Of a stretch of 64,000 nucleotides of DNA, positions 51,093 through 61,189 are shown in pieces. A program made the translations under genes and the position numbers. Where the stretch lies: contig CALLPC010000005.1 of NCBI GenBank assembly GCA_938015525.1, forward strand, positions 1-64,000, read 5' to 3'. The notes beneath the pieces were generated by a model. That model was not told where the DNA came from. It saw nothing but the letters and a program-made list of their open reading frames with translations, and made no database searches. The DNA comes from an uncultured Dehalococcoidia bacterium (lineage in GTDB: Bacteria; Chloroflexota; Dehalococcoidia; Tepidiformales; Tepidiformaceae). The first letter of the stretch is position 1. Each line of letters starts with the position of its first letter.

Positions 51093-52133
51093 ATGCGCGC
51101 CATGGTGCTTCGCGGCAGGAACCTCGCCGTCGAAACCGTCGAGACCCCGGCACCCGGCCCCGGCCAGGTCCTTGCCCGCGTCCTCGCCTGCGGCATCTGC
51201 GGCTCCGACCTCCACGCGGCCAGGTATCTCGACGACATGGTCGCCGCCGCGCGGCGCTCCGGCTCGACCCAGTGGGACGAATCGGTCGCGACCGCCGGCA
51301 TCGTCATGGGCCACGAATTCGTCGCCGAGGTCGTCCAGCCCGGGCCCGGCGCCGAAGCCTGGCGCCCCGGCACCCGCGTCACCTCCATGCCGGTCATGAT
51401 CGACCCCGCCGCGCCCGCCGGCATGGCCGCCATCGGCTACAGCACCAAATACCCCGGCGCCTATGGCGAATTCCTCCTCCTCAGCGCCCCGCTCCTCCTC
51501 CCCGTGCCCGAGGGCCTGCCCGACGAGGTGGCGGCCACCACCGAACCGTGCGCGGTTGGCCTTCACGCCGTCCGCGAGGCCCGCATGCAACCCGGCGAGG
51601 CCGCCCTCGTCATGGGCGCCGGCCCGATCGGCCTCATGACCCTCCTCTGGCTCAAGCACGATGGCGTCCAGCACGTCACCGTCACCGAGCTCTCCCCCGA
51701 GCGGCGCGAGCTCGCCAGCCGGCTCGGCGCCGACCTCGTCCTCGACCCCCGCGAAACCCCCGTCCTCGAGGCGTTCCAGCAGGCGACCGGCCGCCCCGCT
51801 CCGCCGGTCGTCTTCGAATGCATCGGCGTCGAAGGCACCCTCCAGCAGGCCATGGACCTCGTCGACCGCATGGGCCGGGTCATCGTCGTCGGCGTCTGCA
51901 TGCAGGAAGACCGCATCATGCCCATGGTCGGCATCAACAAGCAGCTCACGCTCAAATTCGTCCTTGCCTATACCCCGGCTGAGTACGCGGAGGCCCTCCA
52001 GGCCCTCGGGAAGAAGGCCGTCGATACCTCGCCGATGGTCACCCGCGTCATCGGCCTCGATGAGCTGCCCGAGGCCTTCACCGCCCTCGCCGACCCGCGC
52101 GACTGCAAGGTCATCGTCGTCCCCTCCCGCTGA
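51093..52133 (+). CDS. Zinc-dependent medium-chain dehydrogenase
   Basis: The 346-residue protein is of the MDR alcohol/threonine dehydrogenase type. The catalytic zinc ligands are Cys in ACGICGSDLH and His-Glu in MGHEF, with Cys in TTEPCAVGLHA. The four-Cys structural zinc loop is missing and is replaced by DDMVAAARRSGS. The cofactor fold motif is VMGAGPIGLMTLLWLK (about 176-191), and Glu in VTELSPERR after beta2 favours NAD(H). ATG at 51093 has GAGG upstream. The substrate is unknown. Confidence 0.88.
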   Translation: MRAMVLRGRNLAVETVETPAPGPGQVLARVLACGICGSDLHAARYLDDMVAAARRSGSTQWDESVATAGIVMGHEFVAEVVQPGPGAEAWRPGTRVTSMPVMIDPAAPAGMAAIGYSTKYPGAYGEFLLLSAPLLLPVPEGLPDEVAATTEPCAVGLHAVREARMQPGEAALVMGAGPIGLMTLLWLKHDGVQHVTVTELSPERRELASRLGADLVLDPRETPVLEAFQQATGRPAPPVVFECIGVEGTLQQAMDLVDRMGRVIVVGVCMQEDRIMPMVGINKQLTLKFVLAYTPAEYAEALQALGKKAVDTSPMVTRVIGLDELPEAFTALADPRDCKVIVVPSR

Positions 52134-52189
52134 GGTCGAACCGGGGCTGGCCCCGCAGCCGGCGGGGCTGCTAGGCTACGCCTCCCCAC

Positions 52190-53908
52190 GTGGAGGAATT
52201 CTCGCTCATCACCGCCATCGCGATAGCCCTCGGCCTCGCCGCGGCCGGGGGCTTTCTTGCGCGCTCGCTCCGCCTCTCCCCCATCGTCGGCTACCTCGCT
52301 GCCGGCCTCATCATCTCCCCCGTCACCCCCGGCTACCGCACCGACCCCGCCGCCATCGGCCAGCTCGCCAACATCGGCGTCATCTTCCTGATGTTCGGCG
52401 TCGGGCTCCACTTCAACCTTCGCGACCTGATGTCCGTGCGGACGATCGCCATCCCCGGCGCGGTCATCCAGGTCATCGCCGCCAGCGCCTTCGGCACCGG
52501 TCTCGGCCTCGCCTTCGGGCTCCCCTGGCGGGAGGCGCTCGTCCTCGGCCTCGCTATCAGCATCGCCTCCACGATCATCCTCATCCGCACCCTCGAAGAC
52601 CGGGGCCTCCTCGGCACCATCCACGCCCGCGTCGTCATCGGCTGGCTCATCGCCCAGGACATCATCACCGTCATCGCCCTCGCCATCCTCCCGACCCTCG
52701 CCCACGGCGAGAACGGCCCCGTCTGGCAGAACGTCGCCCTCGCCGTCGGCCGGGGCGCGGTCTTCGTTACCGTCATGCTCATCTTCGGCGCCCGTCTCCT
52801 GCCCTCCCTCCTCTCCCTCGTCGCCCGCACCGGCTCGCGGGAGCTCTTCGTCCTCGCCTTCGTGGCTGCCGCCCTCGGCATCGCGACCAGCGCCGCGGCC
52901 TTCGGTCTCTCCATCGCGCTCGGCGCCTTCATCGCCGGCGTCGCCGTCTCCGAAACCGAGACCTCCCACCAGGTCGCCGCCGACGTCGTCCCCCTCCGCG
53001 ATGCCTTCGCCGTCCTCTTCTTCGTCTCCGTCGGCATGCTCCTCGACCCCGACATCGTCCGCGCCAACAAGCCCCTCTTCCTCTCCGTCCTCGCCACCGT
53101 CCTCTTCGTCAACGCCGCCATCGCCTTCGTCGTCGCGGCAGTTTTCCCGTTCCCCGGCCGCACGGCCCTCGTCGTCGGTGCCGGCCTCGCCCAGCTCGGC
53201 GAATTCACCTTCATCGTCGGCTCCGAAGGCCTCCGCGAAGGCCTCATGAGCGAGGAGACCTACGCGATCATCCTGGCCGTCGCCGCCCTTTCGATCGTCA
53301 TCAACCCCTTCGCCTTCTCCACCCTCGACACCATCGAAGGAGTGCTCCGCCGGCTCGGTCCGGTCTGGCGATTCGTCGACCGCCAGGGCGAGATCCCCGA
53401 GCCCGAAGTCCCGCGCTCCGGCCACGTCGTCATCGTCGGCTACGGCCGGGTCGGCGAACTCACCGGCCACGCCCTCGCCCAGCTCGCCATCCCCTTCGCC
53501 GTCGTCGAAGTCAACCTCGAGCGCGCCCGGGCCCTCAACGAAGCCGGCATCCCGACCATCTGGGGCGATGCCGGCACCCGCGAAGTGCTCGAGCGCTGCG
53601 GCATCGAGCACGCCCGCGCCGTCTGCATCACCGTTCCCGATGAGAGCACCGCCTTCGTAGCCACGGCTACTGCCCGTGCCCTCAATCCCGCCGTTCCCAT
53701 CCTCGTCCGCGCCCGCACGGGGGGCGAAATTCGCCCCCTGCGCGAACTCGGCGCCAACGAGGTCGTCGTCCCCGAATACGAAGGCGGGCTCGAGATCATG
53801 CGCCTCGCGCTCACCGTCCTCGGCTTCGACCCCGAGGAGGTCCTCCACTTCAGCAACGCCGTCCGCGATATCCACTACCAGGCCGAGGCCTACGACCACC
53901 CCATCTGA
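52190..53908 (+). CDS. CPA2-family cation/proton antiporter with TrkA-N domain
   Basis: A 572-residue membrane protein with about 12 helices in the N-terminal 390 residues (Na_H_Exchanger type; KefB/YbaL-like). A cytoplasmic RCK/TrkA-N domain follows (about 400-520), starting with VVIVGYGRVGELTG. The segment GWLIAQDIITVIALAIL with Asp in helix 5 and LGAFIAGVAVSETE are typical. It likely exports K+ in exchange for H+ under nucleotide or redox control. The start is GTG at 52190. A c-di-AMP riboswitch exists elsewhere in the window but not in front of this gene. Confidence 0.92.
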   Translation: MEEFSLITAIAIALGLAAAGGFLARSLRLSPIVGYLAAGLIISPVTPGYRTDPAAIGQLANIGVIFLMFGVGLHFNLRDLMSVRTIAIPGAVIQVIAASAFGTGLGLAFGLPWREALVLGLAISIASTIILIRTLEDRGLLGTIHARVVIGWLIAQDIITVIALAILPTLAHGENGPVWQNVALAVGRGAVFVTVMLIFGARLLPSLLSLVARTGSRELFVLAFVAAALGIATSAAAFGLSIALGAFIAGVAVSETETSHQVAADVVPLRDAFAVLFFVSVGMLLDPDIVRANKPLFLSVLATVLFVNAAIAFVVAAVFPFPGRTALVVGAGLAQLGEFTFIVGSEGLREGLMSEETYAIILAVAALSIVINPFAFSTLDTIEGVLRRLGPVWRFVDRQGEIPEPEVPRSGHVVIVGYGRVGELTGHALAQLAIPFAVVEVNLERARALNEAGIPTIWGDAGTREVLERCGIEHARAVCITVPDESTAFVATATARALNPAVPILVRARTGGEIRPLRELGANEVVVPEYEGGLEIMRLALTVLGFDPEEVLHFSNAVRDIHYQAEAYDHPI

Positions 53909-53941
53909 GCGGCCGCCCCGGCAAACCCGCGCAGCGCAGCA

Positions 53942-53969
53942 ACGGGCCCGGTCGCACGACCGGGCCCGT
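53942..53969. terminator. Inverted repeat between the antiporter and rplL
   Basis: ACGGGCCCGGTCG-CA-CGACCGGGCCCGT is a perfect 13-bp stem between convergent genes. It lacks a T run on either side, so it is a weak or bidirectional terminator. Confidence 0.65.
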
Positions 53970-53998
53970 CGGCGTCTCCCGTGCTCCGCTGCCGGGCG

Positions 53999-54397
53999 TT
54001 ACTCGATTTCCACGACGGCGCCGGCTTCGGTCAGCTTCGCCTTGATCTGCTCCGCCTCTTCCTTGCCGATGCCTTCCTTCACCTTCGTCGGCGCGGCCTC
54101 CACCAGGTCCTTCGCCTCCTTCAGGCCGAGGCCGCTGATGACCTCGCGAACCGCCTTGATGACGTTGATCTTGTTCTCCCCGAAGCTCTTCAGGATGACG
54201 TTGAATTCGGTCTTCTCCTCCTCGGCAGCCGCCGCCGGGGCCGCGCCGCCAGCCGCCGGGGCCGCCCCGGCCGCCACCACCATCGGCGCCGCCGCCGTGA
54301 TGCCGAACTCTTCCTCGATCGCCTTGTTCAGGTCGCGCAGCTCGAGGATCGTCATCCCCTTGATGATTTCCAGCACTTCTTCGACTTTCGAAGCCAT
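53999..54397 (-). CDS. rplL: 50S ribosomal protein L7/L12
   Basis: The 132-residue stalk protein has an N-terminal dimerisation helix pair (about 1-35), an Ala/Pro-rich flexible hinge ([14 protein letters not shown]) and the C-terminal factor-binding domain with [33 protein letters not shown]. It forms the L10-(L12)n stalk with RplJ encoded 45 bases upstream and is transcribed from the same leader. Confidence 0.98.
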   Translation of the reverse strand: MASKVEEVLEIIKGMTILELRDLNKAIEEEFGITAAAPMVVAAGAAPAAGGAAPAAAAEEEKTEFNVILKSFGENKINVIKAVREVISGLGLKEAKDLVEAAPTKVKEGIGKEEAEQIKAKLTEAGAVVEIE

Positions 54398-54442
54398 CGT
54401 CTCCTCCTCGTGATTCCTTCCTTGCAGTGGTCGCTGGCGGCC

Positions 54443-54967
54443 TCAGGCCGATTCCAGCTGATTGACCCGGGCATCGATCAGCCCGGCGAAGTTCCGGATG
54501 GTCGACTGCAGCAGCCCCGAGAACTGGTAGAGCGGCGACTGCAGCTTGCCCACAACGTCCGCGATCAGCTGCTCCTTCGGCGGCATCGTCGCCAGGCTCT
54601 CTACCTCGGCCCGGCTGAGCACCCGGCCTTCCAGCCAGCCGCCGTGGAGCTCGATGTTCAGGCGCCTGCTGCGGAGGTGCTCCGTGAGCGCCTTCACCGG
54701 CCCGATCGGGTCCTCGAAGCCGAACACCAGCGCCGTCGGCCCCTTCACGATCTCGGCCATCTCGGCCCGGCCGGCTTCCTTCGCCGCCATCGCCGCAAGC
54801 GTGTTCTTCACGACTTTCACTTCCGCGCCCGTCGGCCGGAGCGCCCGGCGCAGTTCGGTGATTTGCGCGACCGTCAGCCCACGATAGTCGGCGCTCACCG
54901 CGACGGAGGCCCGTGCCATGCGGTCCTTCACCTCGGCGAGCATCTCGACCTTCCGTGGAGTCGGCAT
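54443..54967 (-). CDS. rplJ: 50S ribosomal protein L10
   Basis: The 174-residue protein has the usual N-terminal MPTPRKVEMLAEVKDRM, the 23S-binding segment SADYRGLTVAQITELRRALRPTGAEVKVVKNTL and a helical C-terminal part for L12 dimers. I take ATG at 54967, with AAGGAGGAGGGT immediately upstream, rather than the longer ORF. An L10-type leader RNA with an attenuator precedes it. rplA and rplK are not in view to the right, so the operon starts here. Confidence 0.97.
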   Translation of the reverse strand: MPTPRKVEMLAEVKDRMARASVAVSADYRGLTVAQITELRRALRPTGAEVKVVKNTLAAMAAKEAGRAEMAEIVKGPTALVFGFEDPIGPVKALTEHLRSRRLNIELHGGWLEGRVLSRAEVESLATMPPKEQLIADVVGKLQSPLYQFSGLLQSTIRNFAGLIDARVNQLESA

Positions 54968-55046
54968 ACCCTCCTCCTTCCTCGAACTCTCGAATAGCGG
55001 CGGGTGCAGCACCCGCCGCGGGCTCCGCCCGGGACCCGCAGTCACC

Positions 55047-55074
55047 AAAAAAACCCTGCCGCCGCGGCAGGGTT
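55047..55074 (-). terminator. Attenuator in the rplJL leader
   Basis: Read on the minus strand, AACCCTGCCGCGGCGGCAGGG followed by TTTTTTT forms a strong intrinsic terminator 80 bases before rplJ. It is placed between the L10-binding leader and the first gene, as in known L10 autoregulation. Confidence 0.85.
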
Positions 55075-55117
55075 CCGAAGCCCGGCCGCCCAGGCACACA
55101 CGCCCCGGCTCCGGGTT

Positions 55118-55205
55118 CACCACCGCCTCGGCAGGCGCCTTTCGGCATTCTCCCCGCGCCCCGCCCGGGGACGCGTCGCATCGGGACCTGCGGTCTCAGG
55201 CTCTT
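55118..55205 (-). promoter_or_regulatory. Ribosomal protein L10 leader RNA
   Basis: On the minus strand GAGACCGCAGGTCCC and later GCGCCTGCCGAGGCGG match the conserved parts of the L10 leader (AGACcGCAGG and CCTGCCGAGG). L10-L12 complex binding here would favour the downstream attenuator. The recognition is from memory of the consensus. Confidence 0.7.
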
Positions 55206-55250
55206 CGACTGTCCACCATACGCTACTGCCATCCCCCCGAACGAACAACC

Positions 55251-55293
55251 CGCTCCCGCCTCCAACCTCCCACCTTCAACCTCCAACCTCCTC
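55251..55293. repeat. CT-rich heptad repeat, copy 4
   Basis: TCCAACC-TCCCACC-TTCAACC-TCCAACC-TCC is a four-unit 7-base array. On the minus strand it is GGAGGTTGGAGGTTGAAGGTGGGAGG, with several GG runs able to form a G-quadruplex. It lies between the divergent rplJ leader and a small membrane-protein gene. Confidence 0.65.
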
Positions 55294-55299
55294 TACACT
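55294..55299 (+). promoter_or_regulatory. -10 box of the small membrane protein/moaC unit, leaderless spacing
   Basis: TACACT ends 6 bases before the ATG at 55306. Confidence 0.55.
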
Positions 55300-55305
55300 G
55301 CTCCC

Positions 55306-55518
55306 ATGGCCGACCAGCTCCGCCAGCAGTTCGAAGCCGAGCGCCGCCGCAGCGCCTTCCTCTCCTTCCTCGCCGGCGCCGGCATCGGCATCATCGCGAC
55401 CGACACCTGGGTCTCCCACTGGCTCGGCGTCCCCGGGGGCCTCGCCGCCGGCGCCCTCGCCGGCGGTCTCACCTACGGCTACGACACCCTCATGTGGCGG
55501 AAACACCATGGCCGATGA
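55306..55518 (+). CDS. Small membrane protein of unknown function
   Basis: A 70-residue protein with a charged N-terminal helix ([11 protein letters not shown]) and two short hydrophobic segments ([16 protein letters not shown] and [19 protein letters not shown]). moaC starts 11 bases inside its end, so the two are translationally coupled. TACACT ends 6 bases before its ATG. I do not recognise the family. Confidence 0.65.
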   Translation: MADQLRQQFEAERRRSAFLSFLAGAGIGIIATDTWVSHWLGVPGGLAAGALAGGLTYGYDTLMWRKHHGR

Positions 55519-56008
55519 GCTGACCCACCTCGACGAGCGCGGCGCCGCCCGCATGGTCGACGTCTCCGCCAAGGCCGAGACCGCCCGCGAAGCGGTTGCC
55601 GAGGCGCGCGTCGTCATGCAGCCCGCCACCCTCCGCCTGGTCCTCGATGGTGCCATGCCCAAGGGCGACGTCATCGCCGCCGCCCGCATCGCCGGCATCA
55701 TGGCCGCCAAGAGAACCCCCGACCTCATCCCCCTCTGCCACCCCCTGCCGATCACCGGCGCCTCGGTCGCGTTCGAACCCCTCGGCGAAGACACCCTCCG
55801 CATCGAAGCCGCGGTCCGCACCACCGGCCGCACCGGCGTCGAGATGGAAGCACTCACCGCTGCCGCCGTCGCCGCCCTCACCATCTACGATATGTGCAAG
55901 GCCGCGGAAAAAGGCATCCGCATCGAAGGGCTCCGCCTGCTCGAAAAGCGCGGCGGCAAGAGCGGCGACTGGCGCGCCGCCGAACCCCCTCAGTCCTCGC
56001 CGCGGTAG
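55508..56008 (+). CDS. moaC: Cyclic pyranopterin monophosphate synthase
   Basis: MoaC makes cyclic pyranopterin in molybdenum cofactor synthesis, after the MoaA step. The 166-residue protein has the typical [24 protein letters not shown] start, [20 protein letters not shown], the active-site LCHPLPITG and the C-terminal [20 protein letters not shown]. The MOSC-domain gene at 61186 is the only other Moco-related gene in view. Its stop overlaps that of nadD by 19 bases in convergent orientation. Confidence 0.97.
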   Translation: MADELTHLDERGAARMVDVSAKAETAREAVAEARVVMQPATLRLVLDGAMPKGDVIAAARIAGIMAAKRTPDLIPLCHPLPITGASVAFEPLGEDTLRIEAAVRTTGRTGVEMEALTAAAVAALTIYDMCKAAEKGIRIEGLRLLEKRGGKSGDWRAAEPPQSSPR

Positions 56009-56607
56009 AGCCCCCGCTCGGCGATGAACGCCGCGACCGCCTCCGGCACGAGGTAGCGGACCGGCTTCCCCGCCCGGACCCGCTCCCGGATGAGCGTCGA
56101 GCTCACCTCCAGGCGCGGCATCTCCACCCGCTCGAACCCCGGCGGCGGCGGCGCACCCCCCTTCTCCGCGACCGCCACCCGGGCCAGCGCCCGGATGCGG
56201 CCCGGCTCCCGCCAGTTCGGCAGGTCGGCGGCGGCATCACTCCCGAGCACCAGCACCAGCTCCTCCCAGCCCTCGGCCCGCAGCTCCTCCAGCGTCTCCA
56301 CCGTATAGCTCGGGCCCGGCCGCGCCACCTCCCGGCCGTCGGCGGCAAAGGCCGGGTTCCCCGCCACGGCCAGCCGCACCATCTCCATCCGGGTCGCGCC
56401 CGGCGTCACCGTCCGTCGCCCGGCCGGCCCACCGGCCCGCGCATTCTCCGGCGTCGGCGTCCCCGACTTCCGGTACGGGTCGCCCGCAGGGATGAAGAGC
56501 ACCCGCACCGCGCCGAACTGCCAGCGGGCGCACTCGCCCAGGACGAGATGCCCCACGTGGGGCGGGTCGAACGTCCCCCCGAGGATGACGAGCGGTCCCC
56601 GCGCCAT
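55990..56607 (-). CDS. nadD: Nicotinate-nucleotide adenylyltransferase
   Basis: This 205-residue enzyme makes deamido-NAD in NAD synthesis. The nucleotidyltransferase motif [11 protein letters not shown] is at residues 10-20, the second ATP motif [27 protein letters not shown] is near the C-terminus, and [16 protein letters not shown] is in the middle. I choose ATG at 56607, directly before LVILGG. The 3' ends of nadD and moaC overlap. Confidence 0.94.
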   Translation of the reverse strand: MARGPLVILGGTFDPPHVGHLVLGECARWQFGAVRVLFIPAGDPYRKSGTPTPENARAGGPAGRRTVTPGATRMEMVRLAVAGNPAFAADGREVARPGPSYTVETLEELRAEGWEELVLVLGSDAAADLPNWREPGRIRALARVAVAEKGGAPPPPGFERVEMPRLEVSSTLIRERVRAGKPVRYLVPEAVAAFIAERGLYRGED

Positions 56608-56645
56608 GCCGGCAGTCTCCCTCGCAGGTGCGGCCCCGGCAACCG

Positions 56646-56672
56646 TTAGCACTCATTGACAGGGAGTGCTAA
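56646..56672. promoter_or_regulatory. CIRCE element (HrcA operator) upstream of groEL
   Basis: TTAGCACTC-N9-GAGTGCTAA is a perfect consensus CIRCE, 43 bases before groEL. HrcA binding there represses transcription at normal temperature. TTGACA at 56656 lies inside the spacer. Confidence 0.97.
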
Positions 56673-58322
<1,650 letters not shown>

Positions 58323-58433
58323 GCCGGGAGCACACCAGCGCCTCCGGGGAATCGCCCGGCAATCCCCGAGGGGGTGGAACGGCACCGGCCGGACCACCCC
58401 CTCGCTCCATCACCCGAACGGAGGTCCCGCTGC

Positions 58434-58874
58434 ATGCGCACCGAAAACGGCATCGATATCGATATCCAGGCCATCGAGCGCATCCTCGCCGAGGGCGACC
58501 TCATCACCATCGGGTTCTCCCTCTTCCCCCTCCGGCTCCTCGTCGATACCCGCGAAAACGCCCAGCAGGGCCAGTGGGCCGGTCTCGTCGAACCCGTCGC
58601 CTCCGTCCAGGAGCGCTACCTCTGGCTCGGCAAGCACCGCGGCTCCTTCGGCCCGCCCCGCGCCTTCGCCTTCTTCGTCTGGCCCAAGACCGTCCGCAAC
58701 CTCGTCGAACGCGGCCTCCTCCGTATCCTCCGGGCACGCCTCCACGGCGACGCCCTCCAGCGCTTCGACCAGGCAGTCGACCAGGCCCTCGAACTCGAGC
58801 GCGAGGCGATGAAAGAAGCCGTCCGCGGCTCCCGCGCCTGGCCCGCCATCTGGGAGGCTCAACCCCGCGCCTGA
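58434..58874 (+). CDS. Conserved protein of unknown function
   Basis: I do not recognise this 146-residue protein. It begins with MRTENGIDIDIQAIERILAEGDLITIGFSLFPLRLLVDTR, a mixed alpha/beta pattern, then has an aromatic segment (PPRAFAFFVWPKTVRNLVERGLLRILR) and a helical charged C-terminus. There is no signal peptide. ATG at 58434 has GGAGG at good spacing. The acylphosphatase-like gene starts 20 bases after it, probably in the same transcript. Confidence 0.7.
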   Translation: MRTENGIDIDIQAIERILAEGDLITIGFSLFPLRLLVDTRENAQQGQWAGLVEPVASVQERYLWLGKHRGSFGPPRAFAFFVWPKTVRNLVERGLLRILRARLHGDALQRFDQAVDQALELEREAMKEAVRGSRAWPAIWEAQPRA

Positions 58875-58893
58875 CCCCGCCGAAAACCACGGT

Positions 58894-59196
58894 ATGGAGC
58901 GCGCTGCCAACGCCATCTACATCGCGGAGCATCGGCAGATCATCATCCGCGGCCAGGTACAGGGCATCGGCATCCGCCTCTGGCTCCGCAACGTCGCCAA
59001 CTCCCTCGGCCTCTACGGCTCCTGCCGCCTCCTCCCCGATGGCACCCTCCAGGTCCATGTCCAGGGCGACCGCAACCTCGTGAAACAGTTCATCATCGCC
59101 TGCAAACGCGGCCCGTCCGACGCCCGCATCGACGGTATCGAAGTCGCCAGCCTCCCGCTCGACCCGCATCTCGGCGCCTTCATCGTCGAACGTTAG
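58894..59196 (+). CDS. Acylphosphatase-like protein lacking the catalytic Asn
   Basis: The 100-residue protein has the acylphosphatase fold: IIIRGQVQGIGIRLWLRNVANSLGLYG, where the loop keeps the phosphate-binding Arg. In the second active segment the family sequence GWVRNLPDG is GSCRLLPDG here, with Leu in place of the catalytic Asn. An acylphosphatase activity is therefore doubtful; it may bind phosphate-containing ligands, as the domain does in HypF. It follows an unknown gene closely. Confidence 0.8.
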   Translation: MERAANAIYIAEHRQIIIRGQVQGIGIRLWLRNVANSLGLYGSCRLLPDGTLQVHVQGDRNLVKQFIIACKRGPSDARIDGIEVASLPLDPHLGAFIVER

Positions 59197-59272
59197 CCGG
59201 AAAAACATGCCGAAAAGATCACGTCAAACTTGTCGCTAGTATGTAAAGGTGACACAGACGTAGCCTCGTTCC

Positions 59273-59563
59273 ATGGCTGAGTGGTCTCTCTTCACGAATC
59301 ACGCCAACGTCCTCCTCGCCATCACCCGCAACCCCGACATCCGCCTCCGTGAGCTCGCCGCCGAGGTGGGCATCAGCGAACGCGCCGTCAAGCGCATCGT
59401 TGCCGACCTCGAGCGGGCCGGCTACCTCCACCGTGAGCGGCATGGCCGCCGCAACCACTACGAGATCAACGCCGACGCCGCCATCGCTACGCCCATCGCC
59501 CGCGGCGTCCACCTCGGCACCCTGATCGCCGCACTCCTCCCAATGCTCGCCCAGCAGCTCTGA
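59273..59563 (+). CDS. Winged-helix transcriptional regulator
   Basis: A 96-residue DNA-binding protein: LLAITRNPDIRLRELAAEVGISERAVKRIVADLERAGYLHRERHGRRNHYEIN is a clear winged helix-turn-helix at about 15-67, followed by a short amphipathic helix that may dimerise. It resembles stand-alone MarR/HTH_24-type regulators. The leader contains an AT-rich TAGTATGTAAAG region in GC-rich surroundings. The target is unknown; the nitroreductase gene 48 bases downstream is a candidate. Confidence 0.85.
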   Translation: MAEWSLFTNHANVLLAITRNPDIRLRELAAEVGISERAVKRIVADLERAGYLHRERHGRRNHYEINADAAIATPIARGVHLGTLIAALLPMLAQQL

Positions 59564-59610
59564 TACCGGCACCCGCGACAGTTTCCCCCCGACCGGGCAG
59601 AATCCCGCGC

Positions 59611-60282
59611 ATGGACCTCTACGACGTCATGCGCACGGCCTTCTCCGCCCGCGAATTCACCCCCGACCCCGTCGACGACGCCACGCTCTATCGCATCCTC
59701 GATAACGCCCGCTTCGCCCCCAGCGGCGGCAATCGCCAGGGCTGGCGCGTCATCGTCATCCGCGACCCTGCCACCAAAGCCGCCGTCGCCGAGGCCGCCC
59801 TCCCCGCCGCCCGCCGCTACGCGGCCCAGGTCGCCGCCGGCGAAAACCCCTGGAACACCGTGGTCCCTACGAAGCTCACCCCCGAGCAGGTCGCTGCCGC
59901 CCCCGTCCCCCCGCTCCTCACCGAGCCGTACCGCGCTGCCCCCGTTCTCCTCGCCGTCTGCGTCGACCTCTCCGTCGTCGCCGCCATCGACCAGGAGCTC
60001 GACCGCATCGGCATCACCGGCGGCGCCTCCATCTATCCCTTCGCCTGGAACATCCTCCTCGCCGCCCGGAACGAGGGCCTCGGCGGGACCCTCACCACCA
60101 TGCCGGTCAGCCGAGAACCCGACCTCCAGGCGCTCCTCGGCCTCCCGCCCCAGTTCGCCGTTGCGACAGTCATCACCCTCGGCCGGCCCGCCCGGCAGCT
60201 CACCCGCCTCAAGCGGAAGCCCGTGGAGGCCTTCGCGACCCTCGAGCGGTTCGATGGCCCGCCGCTCACCCGCCCGTCCTGA
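59611..60282 (+). CDS. Nitroreductase-family FMN enzyme
   Basis: A 223-residue protein with the nitroreductase N-terminus MRTAFSAREFTPDPVDDATLYRILDNARFAPSGGNRQGWR, where Arg/Ser of the FMN phosphate site and SGGN are typical, and the second FMN segment NILLAARNEGLGGTLTT. The substrate is unknown. CAGAAT ends 7 bases before the ATG. A winged-helix regulator precedes it. Confidence 0.9.
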   Translation: MDLYDVMRTAFSAREFTPDPVDDATLYRILDNARFAPSGGNRQGWRVIVIRDPATKAAVAEAALPAARRYAAQVAAGENPWNTVVPTKLTPEQVAAAPVPPLLTEPYRAAPVLLAVCVDLSVVAAIDQELDRIGITGGASIYPFAWNILLAARNEGLGGTLTTMPVSREPDLQALLGLPPQFAVATVITLGRPARQLTRLKRKPVEAFATLERFDGPPLTRPS

Positions 60283-60394
60283 GCCGGCTGGCACCCCCTC
60301 CCCGGTTCGGGTACAGTTCCGGCCGGGCCTCACGGCCGCCCGGCGAGCCCCCGGGCACCTCCCACCCCACCACCGCAAAGCGAAAGGCGATGCC

Positions 60395-61189
60395 ATGACC
60401 TCTCCCGAACCCCAGGTCATCCCCGTCCGCGACGGCACCTTCCAGGTCCCCGTCTATCGCAAAGGGTCGGGCCAGCCCCTCCTCTACCTCCACGCCGCCG
60501 GCGGCGTCCGCAAAGGCATGACCCCCGAAATGCTCGCCCTCGCCGAGCACTACGACGTCATCGTCCCCACCCACCCCGGCTGGGACGATACCCCCGGCCT
60601 CGACCAGATCGACGACGTCCACGACATGGTCGTCTACTACCAGGACTTCTGCGACGCCCTCGGCCTCACCTCGTTCTTCCTCGCCGGCCACTCCATCGGC
60701 GGCATGTTCGCCGCCGAGCTCGCCGCCGCCCGGCCCGATATGGTGAAAAAGCTCGTCCTCATCTGCCCCGTCGGTCTCTGGATGGACGAGACCCCGGTCA
60801 CCGACCTCTTCATCCTCATGCCCAACGAGCTCCCCGGCGTCATCTTCGGCGACCTCACCAACCCCGTCATCCCGAAGCTCTTCGCCCCCCCCGCGAACGA
60901 AGAGGAGATGGCCGAGGCCTATTACTTCCAGCTCGCCAACTTCGCCGCCACCGGCAAGTTCATCTGGCCCATCCCCGATAAAGGCCTCAAGAAGCGCCTC
61001 CACCGCATCAAAGCCCCGACCCTCATCGTCTGGGGCGACCAGGACAAACTCGTCCCGCCGGCCTACGCCGAGCTCTTCCGTTCGAAAATCGCGAACGCCC
61101 AGGTCGCCATGATCCCCGGCGCCGGCCATATGGTGCCGCTCGAAAACACCCCCGAGTTCACCCGCGTCGTCACGGAGTTCCTCGGCTAA
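60395..61189 (+). CDS. Alpha/beta-hydrolase family protein
   Basis: The 264-residue hydrolase has the nucleophile elbow GHSIGG (Ser at about 105), an oxyanion segment YLHAAGG, the acid region VWGDQDKLVPP and the general-base His in GAGHMVPLEN. It belongs to the meta-cleavage hydrolase/esterase group. I choose ATG at 60395 with AAAGG before it. Its stop overlaps that of the MOSC gene by 4 bases. Confidence 0.88.
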   Translation: MTSPEPQVIPVRDGTFQVPVYRKGSGQPLLYLHAAGGVRKGMTPEMLALAEHYDVIVPTHPGWDDTPGLDQIDDVHDMVVYYQDFCDALGLTSFFLAGHSIGGMFAAELAAARPDMVKKLVLICPVGLWMDETPVTDLFILMPNELPGVIFGDLTNPVIPKLFAPPANEEEMAEAYYFQLANFAATGKFIWPIPDKGLKKRLHRIKAPTLIVWGDQDKLVPPAYAELFRSKIANAQVAMIPGAGHMVPLENTPEFTRVVTEFLG

